A DNA stretch of 6,989 nt, from contig DPRT01000159.1 of NCBI GenBank assembly GCA_003538615.1, positions 20,781 to 27,769 on the forward strand, given 5' to 3'. The notes under the pieces were generated by a model. The model worked only from the letters and a program-made list of their open reading frames with translations. It was not told where the DNA came from and did no database searches. The stretch comes from Holophagaceae bacterium (GTDB lineage: Bacteria > Acidobacteriota > Holophagae > Holophagales > Holophagaceae). Both the position numbers and the translations under genes were made by a program. Positions 1 through 6,989 of the stretch are shown one piece after another (positions within the stretch are counted from its first letter, which is position 1; each line of letters starts with the position of its first letter).

Positions 1-666
1 CAGGGCGGCGGCTTCGTGAAGATCATCCAGCGGAACGCCACCATCCCCACGCGCGACGCCCGCACCTTCACCACCGTCACCGACAACCAGAGCCGGGTGG
101 AGATCCACGTCCTCCAGGGCGAGCGGGAATTGGCCGAGCACAACAAGAGCCTGGGCCGCTTCGACCTCATCAACCTGCCACCCCTGCCCAAGGGCGTGCC
201 CCAGATCGAGGTGGCCTTCGACATCGACTCCAACGGCATCGTGAAGGTCTCCGCCCGGGATCTCATGACCGGCCTCGAACAGAGCATGAGCATCCGGCCC
301 AGTTCGGGCCTGTCCGAGCTGGAGATCCAGCGGATGATCCGCGAGGCCCTGGCCAATGCCGAGACCGATGTGAAGAAGCGCGATGCGCTGAAATACATCG
401 CCTCCGCCGAGGGGCTGATCTTCTCCTGCGACAAGAGCTTCACCGAGTGCGGCAAATACCTGGCCGAAGACCAGCAGGTCATGATCCGGGACGTGCTCTC
501 CCGGGCCCGGCAGGCGGTGGCCTCCCAGGATCCCGATGCCCTCCGGGGCTGTGAGGGGCAGCTGCTCGAGGCCCAGGGCCTCCTCACCGAAGCGGTCCTG
601 GCCGCCAGCGAAGCCATGATGGCCTCCCTGGACGGGGACGGGGACGGAGCAGCGGCGCCGAACTAG
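1..666 (+). CDS. dnaK: Chaperone DnaK (Hsp70), C-terminal part, truncated by the left window edge
   Basis: ATP-driven cytosolic Hsp70 that binds exposed hydrophobic peptide segments, working with DnaJ and GrpE. The reading frame is open from base 1, so the true start and the whole ATPase domain lie outside the window; an internal GTG at 16 is not a start. The visible 221 residues begin in the substrate-binding beta domain (RNATIPT at 11-17, HVLQGER at 36-42, NKSLGRF at 48-54, PQIEVAFDID at 67-76, VSARD at 83-87, SSGLSE at 101-106) and continue into the helical lid (about 107-210). The lid is less typical than the beta domain: it has three Cys (143, 150, 184) and ends in a short DGDGDGAAAPN tail, where many bacterial DnaKs have an acidic EEV-type end. 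The gene sits 39 bases upstream of dnaJ in the usual dnaK-dnaJ order. A DnaK paralogue or HscA-like Hsp70 is the alternative, but the beta-domain sequence fits DnaK better. Confidence 0.93.
   Translation, partial: QGGGFVKIIQRNATIPTRDARTFTTVTDNQSRVEIHVLQGERELAEHNKSLGRFDLINLPPLPKGVPQIEVAFDIDSNGIVKVSARDLMTGLEQSMSIRPSSGLSELEIQRMIREALANAETDVKKRDALKYIASAEGLIFSCDKSFTECGKYLAEDQQVMIRDVLSRARQAVASQDPDALRGCEGQLLEAQGLLTEAVLAASEAMMASLDGDGDGAAAPN
631..648 (+). repeat. Three tandem 6-base units at the dnaK 3' end
   Basis: Two copies of GACGGG followed by GACGGA encode Asp-Gly-Asp-Gly-Asp-Gly near the DnaK C-terminus. Short in-frame repeats of this kind can change copy number by slippage without breaking the frame. 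The functional meaning is unknown, and it may simply be a flexible acidic tail. Confidence 0.5.
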
Positions 667-680
667 GCCCACCGCATCGG

Positions 681-701
681 CTATCCTGGAAGCCAGGATG
701 G
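681..701 (+). promoter_or_regulatory. Hairpin masking the dnaJ ribosome binding site (possible RNA thermometer)
   Basis: ATCCTGG (683-689), loop AAG, and CCAGGAT (693-699) form a perfect 7-bp stem. A U.G and a C-G pair (682/700 and 681/701) can extend it. The only good Shine-Dalgarno sequence for dnaJ, AGGA at 695-698, seven bases before the ATG at 706, lies in the 3' arm and pairs exactly with TCCT (684-687). Translation of dnaJ would therefore need the stem to open, through heat or through ribosomes finishing dnaK, whose stop at 664-666 is about 15 bases upstream. There is no U-tract, so it is not an intrinsic terminator. The structure is seen directly; the regulatory role is inference. Confidence 0.6.
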
Positions 702-705
702 TTGC

Positions 706-1866
706 ATGAAGCGTGACTACTACGAAGTGCTCGGTGTCTCCAAGGAGGCCGGGGCGGACGAACTGAAGAAGGCCTACCGCAAGCTGGCCATGGAGCTGCA
801 TCCCGACCGCAATCCGGGGAACAAGGAGGCGGAGGAGAAGTTCAAGGAGGCCGCGGAGGCCTACAGCGTGCTGTCGGACCCGGAGAAGCGGAAGGCCTAC
901 GACCAGTTCGGCCACGCAGGCCTGGGGGGCGCCGGGGGCGGCGGCCAGCAGTTCCAGTTCGATCCCAACCAGTTCGCGGATTTCGAGGACATCCTGGGCA
1001 GCTTCTTCGGCGGCGGGATTTTCGGGGACATCTTCGGCGGCGGGCGCCGCCGGTCCGGGGGCGAGGAGCGGGGATCGGATCTGCAGTACAACCTGAAGCT
1101 GAGCTTCCGCGATGCGATCTTCGGCAAGGAGACCGTGGAGCTCAGCATCCCCCGCCTGGAGGCCTGCGGCACCTGCCAGGGCTCCGGCTGCGAGGCCGGC
1201 ACCCGGCCCGAGACCTGTCCCCAGTGCCGGGGCGCGGGCCAGGTGGCCATGCGCCAGGGCCCCTTCCAGATGCTCGCGCCCTGCCCCCGCTGCGAGGGCC
1301 GGGGCCGGATCATCCCCAAGCCCTGCCGGGAGTGCCGGGGCGAGGGCCGCATCCACCGCAAGACCAAGGTCAGCTTCAAGGTGCCCGCCGGCGTGGACCG
1401 GGGCACGCGGCTCCGGCTCCAGAACCAGGGCGAGGCGGGGCGCTTCGGCGGCCGCACCGGCGATCTGTACGTGGTGTTCGATGTGGAGGCGGATGCCCGC
1501 TACGAGCGCGACGGCACCGACCTGCATCAGCGCCTGGAAGTCTCCTGGCCCCTGCTGGTGACCGGCGGGACCCTGGAGGTGGAGACCCCCTACGGCCCGG
1601 ACAAGGTGAAGCTGGCGGCTGGCACTCCGGCGGACCATGTGGTGAAGCTGGTGAACGCGGGCGTGCCCCGGCTCCAGGGCGCCGGACGGGGGGACCTCTA
1701 TCTGCACCTCCGGGTGGCGGTGCCCAAGTCCCTCAATGCCGAGCAGCGCCAGCTGGTCGAGCAGCTCCGCCGGAGCCTGGACGGCGAAGCCGCCGAAGGC
1801 GGGGACGAGGGCTTCCTGTCCAAAGTGTTCGGATCGGAAAAGGGCGGGAAGAAGAAGCGGAAGTAG
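706..1866 (+). CDS. dnaJ: Chaperone DnaJ (Hsp40, type I)
   Basis: Co-chaperone that binds unfolded proteins, hands them to DnaK and stimulates DnaK ATP hydrolysis in the cytosol. The 386 residues have the full type I layout. The J domain is at about 1-70 with the catalytic HPD at 32-34 and the QFGH end at 67-70. A Gly/Phe-rich linker spans about 71-120. Four zinc-binding CxxCxGxG motifs start at Cys154 (CGTCQGSG), Cys171 (CPQCRGAG), Cys193 (CPRCEGRG) and Cys207 (CRECRGEG). The C-terminal beta domains follow from about 217, including [11 protein letters not shown] at 327-337. The protein ends in a basic GKKKRK tail. Length is normal for the family (about 370-390). The ATG at 706 is supported by AGGA at 695-698 and by the J domain beginning KRDYYEVLG. 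It is probably co-transcribed with dnaK. A CbpA-type protein is excluded by the zinc fingers. Confidence 0.98.
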   Translation: MKRDYYEVLGVSKEAGADELKKAYRKLAMELHPDRNPGNKEAEEKFKEAAEAYSVLSDPEKRKAYDQFGHAGLGGAGGGGQQFQFDPNQFADFEDILGSFFGGGIFGDIFGGGRRRSGGEERGSDLQYNLKLSFRDAIFGKETVELSIPRLEACGTCQGSGCEAGTRPETCPQCRGAGQVAMRQGPFQMLAPCPRCEGRGRIIPKPCRECRGEGRIHRKTKVSFKVPAGVDRGTRLRLQNQGEAGRFGGRTGDLYVVFDVEADARYERDGTDLHQRLEVSWPLLVTGGTLEVETPYGPDKVKLAAGTPADHVVKLVNAGVPRLQGAGRGDLYLHLRVAVPKSLNAEQRQLVEQLRRSLDGEAAEGGDEGFLSKVFGSEKGGKKKRK

Positions 1867-1902
1867 GCGCCCCGATTACCCCGCCACCACCACCCGCCCT
1901 TT
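1839..1902. terminator. Possible bidirectional terminator or inverted repeat at the convergent gene ends
   Basis: AAAGGGCGGG (1839-1848) and CCCGCCCTTT (1893-1902) are a perfect 10-bp inverted repeat with 44 bases between. It spans the two convergent stop codons (dnaJ TAG at 1864-1866, cyclase TAA at 1876-1878, written on the minus strand). Each strand has a GC-rich arm followed by 3-4 Ts, as a weak bidirectional terminator would. Against this, both arms lie inside codons for Lys/Gly-rich tails, the loop is long and the T-tracts are short. No better terminator is visible for either gene. Confidence 0.3.
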
Positions 1903-3033
1903 GCCCTCCCGCTTGGCGCGGAGGAGGGCCCGGTCGGCCTGTTCGATGAGGTGGCCGGCGCCATCCGCGTGTTCGGGGAAGGCCGCGACGCCTGCGCTGA
2001 GGGAAATGGCCAGCTGCTGGGTGCCGATGGCCAGGGGCTGTGCCTTCAGGACCTGGACCAGGCGGTCCCCCAGTTTCTGGGCGCCCTGGGCCGAGGTGCC
2101 GGGCATGAGGATGCAGAACTCATCGCCCCCGTACCGGTAGAGGCGGTCGTGGGCACGGCAGAGCCGCTGGGCCGTGCGGGCCACGGCCTCCAGCAGGATG
2201 CTTCCCACCGGGTGGCCGTGCTGGCTGTTGACCTGCCGGAGGTCGTCCACATCCAGGAAGAGCAGGGCCAGGGACTCGCCCTTGGCGGCGGCGGCGCGCA
2301 CGGCCTGGGGCAGTTCCGCCTCCAGGCACCGGCGGTTCTGGGCCACGGTGAGATCGTCCCTGAACGATAGGGCGCGGCTTTCCTCCAGGCGCCAGGCGTT
2401 GAGCAGCAGGGGCTCCACGTCGTCGAAGCCGCGGAGGAAGCGCTCGGGGGGTTCCCGGGGATCCAGCAGCCGCAGGATGCCCAGCTGCTCCGAGGCCGCC
2501 AGGAGGAAGGCCTCCCCCCGGCGCACCAGCTCTGCGGCTTCCTGGCGGGGCAGGGGGGCCTCGGGAAAAGAGCCATCACCGGCCCGCTGGTAGAACAGGT
2601 TCTCCCGCTTGAGCCAGATGGCGCCGCCCCGCGCCCGGGACTGGTGGATGGCCCGGCTCAGGATCAGTTTCAGCAGATCATCCAGCGAGGCGAGGTGGAG
2701 CATCTGGCGCAGCCAGCCTTCGCTGCCGAGGTCCCGCTGCCGGAGGTGCTGGAGGGCCTCCCGCGCGGCTTCGAGGGGGCGGTCCTGGAGCAGCACCCAG
2801 CCGGGCCGCAGCCCCAGCACGGCGCTGACCTCCTCCGCCGTCGCCTCCTGGACCCACCACAGGATTTCCGAACCCTCCGCCGGGATCAGCCGCAGGTCCG
2901 GCCGCTCAGCCACCAGCACCAGCGAGCCGGATCCCGGACCCGGAACCACCTCGTGGCCCCACCCCTCCAGGGCCGCGCGAAGCGCCTCCCCGGCCCCGGA
3001 GGGATGTGGTTCCAGCCAGTGGATGCGGTGCAT
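1876..3033 (-). CDS. GGDEF nucleotide cyclase with Ser at the guanine-specificity position (candidate Hypr/cGAMP synthase)
   Basis: 385-residue soluble protein, no membrane segment. Residues 1-100 look like a receiver fold without a phosphoacceptor: the usual DD is EP (8-9), LVLLD is LVLVAE (38-43), and the KP turn is RP (85-86). Residues about 105-220 resemble a GAF domain ending in a signalling helix. The GGDEF domain (about 225-385) has DDLTVAQNRR at 226-235, metal-binding Asp261 and Asp263, guanine-contacting Asn269, an intact RxxD inhibitory site (Arg293-Asp296, correct spacing) and GGDEF at 302-306. The Asp of the usual GHxxGD motif is Ser278 (GHPVGS, codon at 2200-2202). In PleD this Asp contacts guanine; Ser there typifies Hypr enzymes, which accept ATP and make 3',3'-cGAMP. 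GGDEF cyclase membership is secure, product specificity is inference. The ATG at 3033 has AGGA 7 bases upstream. It lies 66 bases after the helical protein gene, probably in one transcript. Confidence 0.93.
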   Translation of the reverse strand: MHRIHWLEPHPSGAGEALRAALEGWGHEVVPGPGSGSLVLVAERPDLRLIPAEGSEILWWVQEATAEEVSAVLGLRPGWVLLQDRPLEAAREALQHLRQRDLGSEGWLRQMLHLASLDDLLKLILSRAIHQSRARGGAIWLKRENLFYQRAGDGSFPEAPLPRQEAAELVRRGEAFLLAASEQLGILRLLDPREPPERFLRGFDDVEPLLLNAWRLEESRALSFRDDLTVAQNRRCLEAELPQAVRAAAAKGESLALLFLDVDDLRQVNSQHGHPVGSILLEAVARTAQRLCRAHDRLYRYGGDEFCILMPGTSAQGAQKLGDRLVQVLKAQPLAIGTQQLAISLSAGVAAFPEHADGAGHLIEQADRALLRAKREGKGRVVVAG

Positions 3034-3099
3034 GGGGCTTCCTGACAGGCGGCTTTCCGGTGTTTGGCGGGCACGACGAAAGCCGCGACGCCGGCTGGA
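3034..3099 (-). promoter_or_regulatory. Spacer upstream of the cyclase gene: 9-bp inverted repeat and ribosome binding site
   Basis: On the coding (minus) strand, GCGGCTTTC (3086-3078) and GAAAGCCGC (3057-3049) are perfect complements with 20 bases between, followed by AGGA and the ATG at 3033-3031. The stem lies between the unknown gene's TGA (3102-3100) and the cyclase ribosome binding site without covering it. It could reduce read-through, protect the mRNA or be a protein-binding dyad. It lacks a T-tract, so it is not a standard terminator, and it lacks the conserved core of a cyclic-dinucleotide riboswitch. Confidence 0.45.
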
Positions 3100-5058
3100 T
3101 CAGCCTAGCGCGGCCTCCAGCCTCACGGCCAGATGGCGCAGGTGCGCGGCGAGCTGCTCCAGGGCGGGAAGGGAGCCCTCCCGCTGGCTGCGTTCGGCGC
3201 GGATCCAGCGCTTGAGGAGGGCCACGGCCTGGGCATCGCGGACGCCCAGGCGCTTGGCGGTCTGGATGAGCTTGTGGGAGAGCCGGGTCCGTTCCGCGCC
3301 CGTGGGGCCCTCCTGGAGGCTGGCGATGAGCTGCAGGCCCTCCTGGGCCACTTCGAGATCCTGGCGGATCAGGGGGACCCGGGCATTGATGCGGAGCAGG
3401 AACAGCTCCAGGAACCGGAGCAGCTCGCCCAGCACCTCCATGCCGTCGCGGAGGGCCTGGGCCACCTCGTCGGGGGATTCCAGCAGGCGGCCCAGATCCT
3501 GGATGAGGCGCTCGGCCTCTTCCCGGTCCGGCCGGCGCATGAGGGGGAATTCCGGGCTGCGCCTGAAGGCCAGCATGTGGCGGTAGGCCTGGGCGAGGCC
3601 CAGGGCGAGCCGGGGCCAGTCCTGGAGTTCCATGCTCAGCAGAAGCTGGCCCTGAAGGGGGGGGACCTGTTCCCAGAGCCGCTGGATCCGGAGCCGCAGG
3701 CGTTCGCCCTCCTCCATCATGCTGGGGGATTCCGGGAAGAGCCGCTGCTGCACGTCCGGCGAGAAGATGCCCACCAGTTCGCCCATGAGCTGCTTCTGGT
3801 GGTTCACGAGCAGGCCCCGGAGGTTGTCCAGGGTATGGGCCAGCTGATCCGAATCCTGGCCCGCGAGGGCCTGCTGGAGCAGGCTCCTCAGGGTTCCCTG
3901 GTCCTGGCGGAGGCTGAGGACGGCCTGGCGGAGGTAGGCGCGGAGCCGCGGCACCTCGGGCTGACCGGGATCCAGCAGCGTGGCCCGGGCGGGATCGTAG
4001 GTCCGGTCGGACATGCGGCCCAGCTCGGATTCGATCACGAGGAAGGTGGGCACGGCGGCATAGCGTTCCTGTGTGCTGGCCCCGGAGGCGGGTTCCAGGG
4101 ATTCCAGCAGCCTCAGCAGCGAGATGTGGCTGGCGAGGGCGCGGGCCACCACGGAGAAGGCCGCCGCATTCTCGCGCCGGAGATCCTGGAGCAGCCGGCG
4201 CAGCTCGGCGGGCACCCGGTCCTGGAAAAGCCCGGCGTCCATGCGGGGCAGCACCCAGCCCAGGTGGTCCCAGAGCCAGCGGAGGCTGCCGCGGACCTGT
4301 TCCACCGCGGGCCAGTGGATGCCGCGGTCCAGGGGGCGCATCAGGCTCAGGCGCAGGTTGGAGACGACATGCTGGAGGAGGATGAGGGGCTCGACCCGGG
4401 CATGGATGTCCGGGGGGATGCAGGCCTCTAGCTGTTCCGCGAGCCGTGCGAGGGATTCCTCCAGCCGCCCCTTGCCCTGGATGGCCCGGTTCACGGCCTT
4501 CATCTGCGCATTCAGCCGCGCCACGGCCTCGGGACCGTTTTCACGGGCCTGGAGGGCCGCCAGGATCTGGCGGAAGGCCTCGCGGTGGTCCTGCAGGAAG
4601 GCCGCCCACAGCGTCCGGAGGGTTCCGTCGCCCTCGCCCAGGGGCGGGGCCATGACCCTCAGCGAAGCCAGGAGGTCCAGCAGCAGCCCCACCCAGGCCG
4701 GCTGCGCCTGCTCCACCATCATCTCCCGGTGGGCGGCTTCCGCCAGGTGGCCCAGCCGGGCCAGGCTGTGCTGCATGACCTGCCCCATGGACGTCCGGGC
4801 TTCGCCCAGGCGCCGGGGGGAGAACTGGTGCAGGAAGGCCAGGAAAAGGCCGAGGCTTCGCCTCAAGTCGGCCTGGGCCGGGGATTCCCCGCCGGGGGGA
4901 GCCTCGCGTGGAGGGGCCTCCAGCAGGGGATCCAGGTCCCCGGCACCCTCCTTGAGGATGTCCTCCAGCAGGGCCAGATCCGTCCTGGAAAGCCCCTTCT
5001 CCCGGATCAACTGCCGGGCCTGCAGCAGGCGCTGGGGCGGAGTTCCTGGGAGGAGCAT
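3100..5058 (-). CDS. Large all-helical protein of unknown function
   Basis: I do not recognise a family. The 652 residues look almost wholly alpha-helical, rich in Leu, Arg, Glu, Gln and Ala. There is no signal peptide, no convincing membrane segment, no nucleotide-binding or metal motif, and apparently a single Cys (213). An N-terminal helical piece (about 8-46) is joined by a Pro/Gly/Glu linker (47-64) to a long series of amphipathic helices; Pro and Gly breaks near 136-145, 322-330 and 440-447 suggest several helical bundles. The start chosen is ATG at 5058 (MLLPGTPPQR); it has no Shine-Dalgarno sequence but lies just after a -10-like TATGCT. In-frame starts at 5118 (GTG) and 5112 (ATG) would add 20 or 18 residues and run into the pilB leader. 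It is divergent from pilB and 66 bases upstream of the cyclase, so a role in the same signalling or pilus pathway (scaffold, regulator or effector) is plausible. Codon use resembles the neighbouring genes. Confidence 0.8.
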   Translation of the reverse strand: MLLPGTPPQRLLQARQLIREKGLSRTDLALLEDILKEGAGDLDPLLEAPPREAPPGGESPAQADLRRSLGLFLAFLHQFSPRRLGEARTSMGQVMQHSLARLGHLAEAAHREMMVEQAQPAWVGLLLDLLASLRVMAPPLGEGDGTLRTLWAAFLQDHREAFRQILAALQARENGPEAVARLNAQMKAVNRAIQGKGRLEESLARLAEQLEACIPPDIHARVEPLILLQHVVSNLRLSLMRPLDRGIHWPAVEQVRGSLRWLWDHLGWVLPRMDAGLFQDRVPAELRRLLQDLRRENAAAFSVVARALASHISLLRLLESLEPASGASTQERYAAVPTFLVIESELGRMSDRTYDPARATLLDPGQPEVPRLRAYLRQAVLSLRQDQGTLRSLLQQALAGQDSDQLAHTLDNLRGLLVNHQKQLMGELVGIFSPDVQQRLFPESPSMMEEGERLRLRIQRLWEQVPPLQGQLLLSMELQDWPRLALGLAQAYRHMLAFRRSPEFPLMRRPDREEAERLIQDLGRLLESPDEVAQALRDGMEVLGELLRFLELFLLRINARVPLIRQDLEVAQEGLQLIASLQEGPTGAERTRLSHKLIQTAKRLGVRDAQAVALLKRWIRAERSQREGSLPALEQLAAHLRHLAVRLEAALG

Positions 5059-5097
5059 GGCAAAAGCATACAATGGGTTGCGTGCCGCGACGGGCCT

Positions 5098-5121
5098 GGG
5101 TGGTGATACCATCGCCACACC
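5098..5121 (+). promoter_or_regulatory. Hairpin or dyad in the pilB leader
   Basis: TGGTGAT (5101-5107), loop ACC, and ATCGCCA (5111-5117) pair over seven positions, one being a U.G wobble. G5100-C5118 and, past a bulged A, two further G-C pairs extend the stem. It lies seven bases before the pilB ribosome binding site and does not cover it. It may be an mRNA structure or an operator. The leader is too short for a GEMM-type cyclic-dinucleotide riboswitch. Confidence 0.4.
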
Positions 5122-5127
5122 CCATCC

Positions 5128-5132
5128 GGAGG
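5128..5132 (+). promoter_or_regulatory. Ribosome binding site that fixes the pilB start
   Basis: GGAGG is followed by six bases and then GTG at 5139-5141. This is ideal spacing, and the resulting protein begins MVSKLGEML, as family members do. The upstream in-frame ATG at 5073 would add 22 poorly conserved-looking residues and has no ribosome binding site. Confidence 0.85.
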
Positions 5133-5138
5133 CAGCCA

Positions 5139-6986
<1,848 letters not shown>

Positions 6987-6989
6987 GCG

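Larger units (their letters stand above)
5059..5138. promoter_or_regulatory. Divergent promoter region between pilB and the helical-protein/cyclase pair
   Basis: This 80-base gap must drive both directions unless a promoter lies within a gene. Its left end is the least GC-rich stretch of the spacer. On the plus strand TACAAT (5069-5074) matches a sigma-70 -10 box in five of six positions; no clear -35 is seen at the right distance. On the minus strand TATGCT (5070-5065) matches in four of six and lies six bases before the ATG at 5058, which would give a leaderless or nearly leaderless mRNA. The two boxes overlap, so the two directions may compete. These are candidates read by eye only; I found no convincing sigma-54 -24/-12 pair. 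Confidence 0.35.

Noticed and set aside
667..705. CIRCE operator or intrinsic terminator between dnaK and dnaJ
   Set aside because: The CIRCE arms (TTAGCACTC/GAGTGCTAA) are not present, and the hairpin has no U-tract after it.
3034..3099. Riboswitch suggested by GGAAAGCC upstream of the cyclase
   Set aside because: The match is a few bases long and is explained by the 9-bp inverted repeat; no GEMM architecture fits in 66 bases.
3133..4431. Long plus-strand open frame (432 residues) opposite the helical-protein gene
   Set aside because: It is a frame kept open by the high GC content and codon bias of the minus-strand gene. Its product is low-complexity (rich in Gly, Glu, Ala, Gln, His), has no domain and no ribosome binding site.
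5073..5138. Upstream ATG extending PilB by 22 residues
   Set aside because: The extension has no ribosome binding site and covers the promoter and leader hairpin, whereas GTG at 5139 has GGAGG at ideal spacing and matches the family start.
5081..5138. GEMM-type c-di-GMP or cGAMP riboswitch in the pilB leader
   Set aside because: The leader is about 58 bases and shows one hairpin only; the paired two-helix core and conserved A-rich joining bases of GEMM RNAs are absent.

Overview
The window is a GC-rich bacterial chromosomal segment with tightly packed genes. It holds the end of an Hsp70 gene, complete dnaJ, a GGDEF nucleotide cyclase, a large helical protein of unknown function, and a complete type IV pilus extension ATPase gene (pilB). 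Composition, gene style and pilB linked to cyclic-dinucleotide signalling suggest an Acidobacteriota relative of the Holophaga/Geothrix group or a delta-proteobacterium-like organism. That placement is inference from memory of these groups; no rRNA or marker search was possible.

Layout: (1) bases 1-666, +, 3' part of dnaK, open at the left edge. (2) 667-705, a 39-base spacer holding a hairpin that buries the dnaJ ribosome binding site. (3) 706-1866, +, dnaJ. (4) dnaJ converges on the cyclase gene with 9 bases between the stops; a 10-bp inverted repeat straddles the junction. (5) 1876-3033, -, a cyclase with degenerate receiver-like, GAF-like and GGDEF parts. (6) 3100-5058, -, an all-helical protein of about 652 residues with no recognised domain, directly upstream of and co-oriented with the cyclase. 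(7) 5059-5138, a short divergent promoter region. (8) 5139-6986, +, pilB, complete, ending 3 bases before the window edge.

The left half is a protein-folding unit: DnaJ delivers substrates to DnaK and stimulates its ATPase. The right half looks like a signalling and motility locus: cyclase plus unknown protein, divergent from a pilus motor whose N-terminus carries the repeat type that binds c-di-GMP in relatives.

The most notable observation is in the cyclase. The active-site Asp that normally reads the guanine base is Ser (residue 278), while the GGDEF motif, the metal-binding Asp residues and the inhibitory site are intact. Ser at this position is the hallmark of the Hypr GGDEF enzymes of Geobacter and relatives, which make 3',3'-cGAMP. 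The locus is therefore a candidate cGAMP (or mixed cyclic dinucleotide) circuit beside a type IV pilus gene, with the helical protein as a possible new partner.
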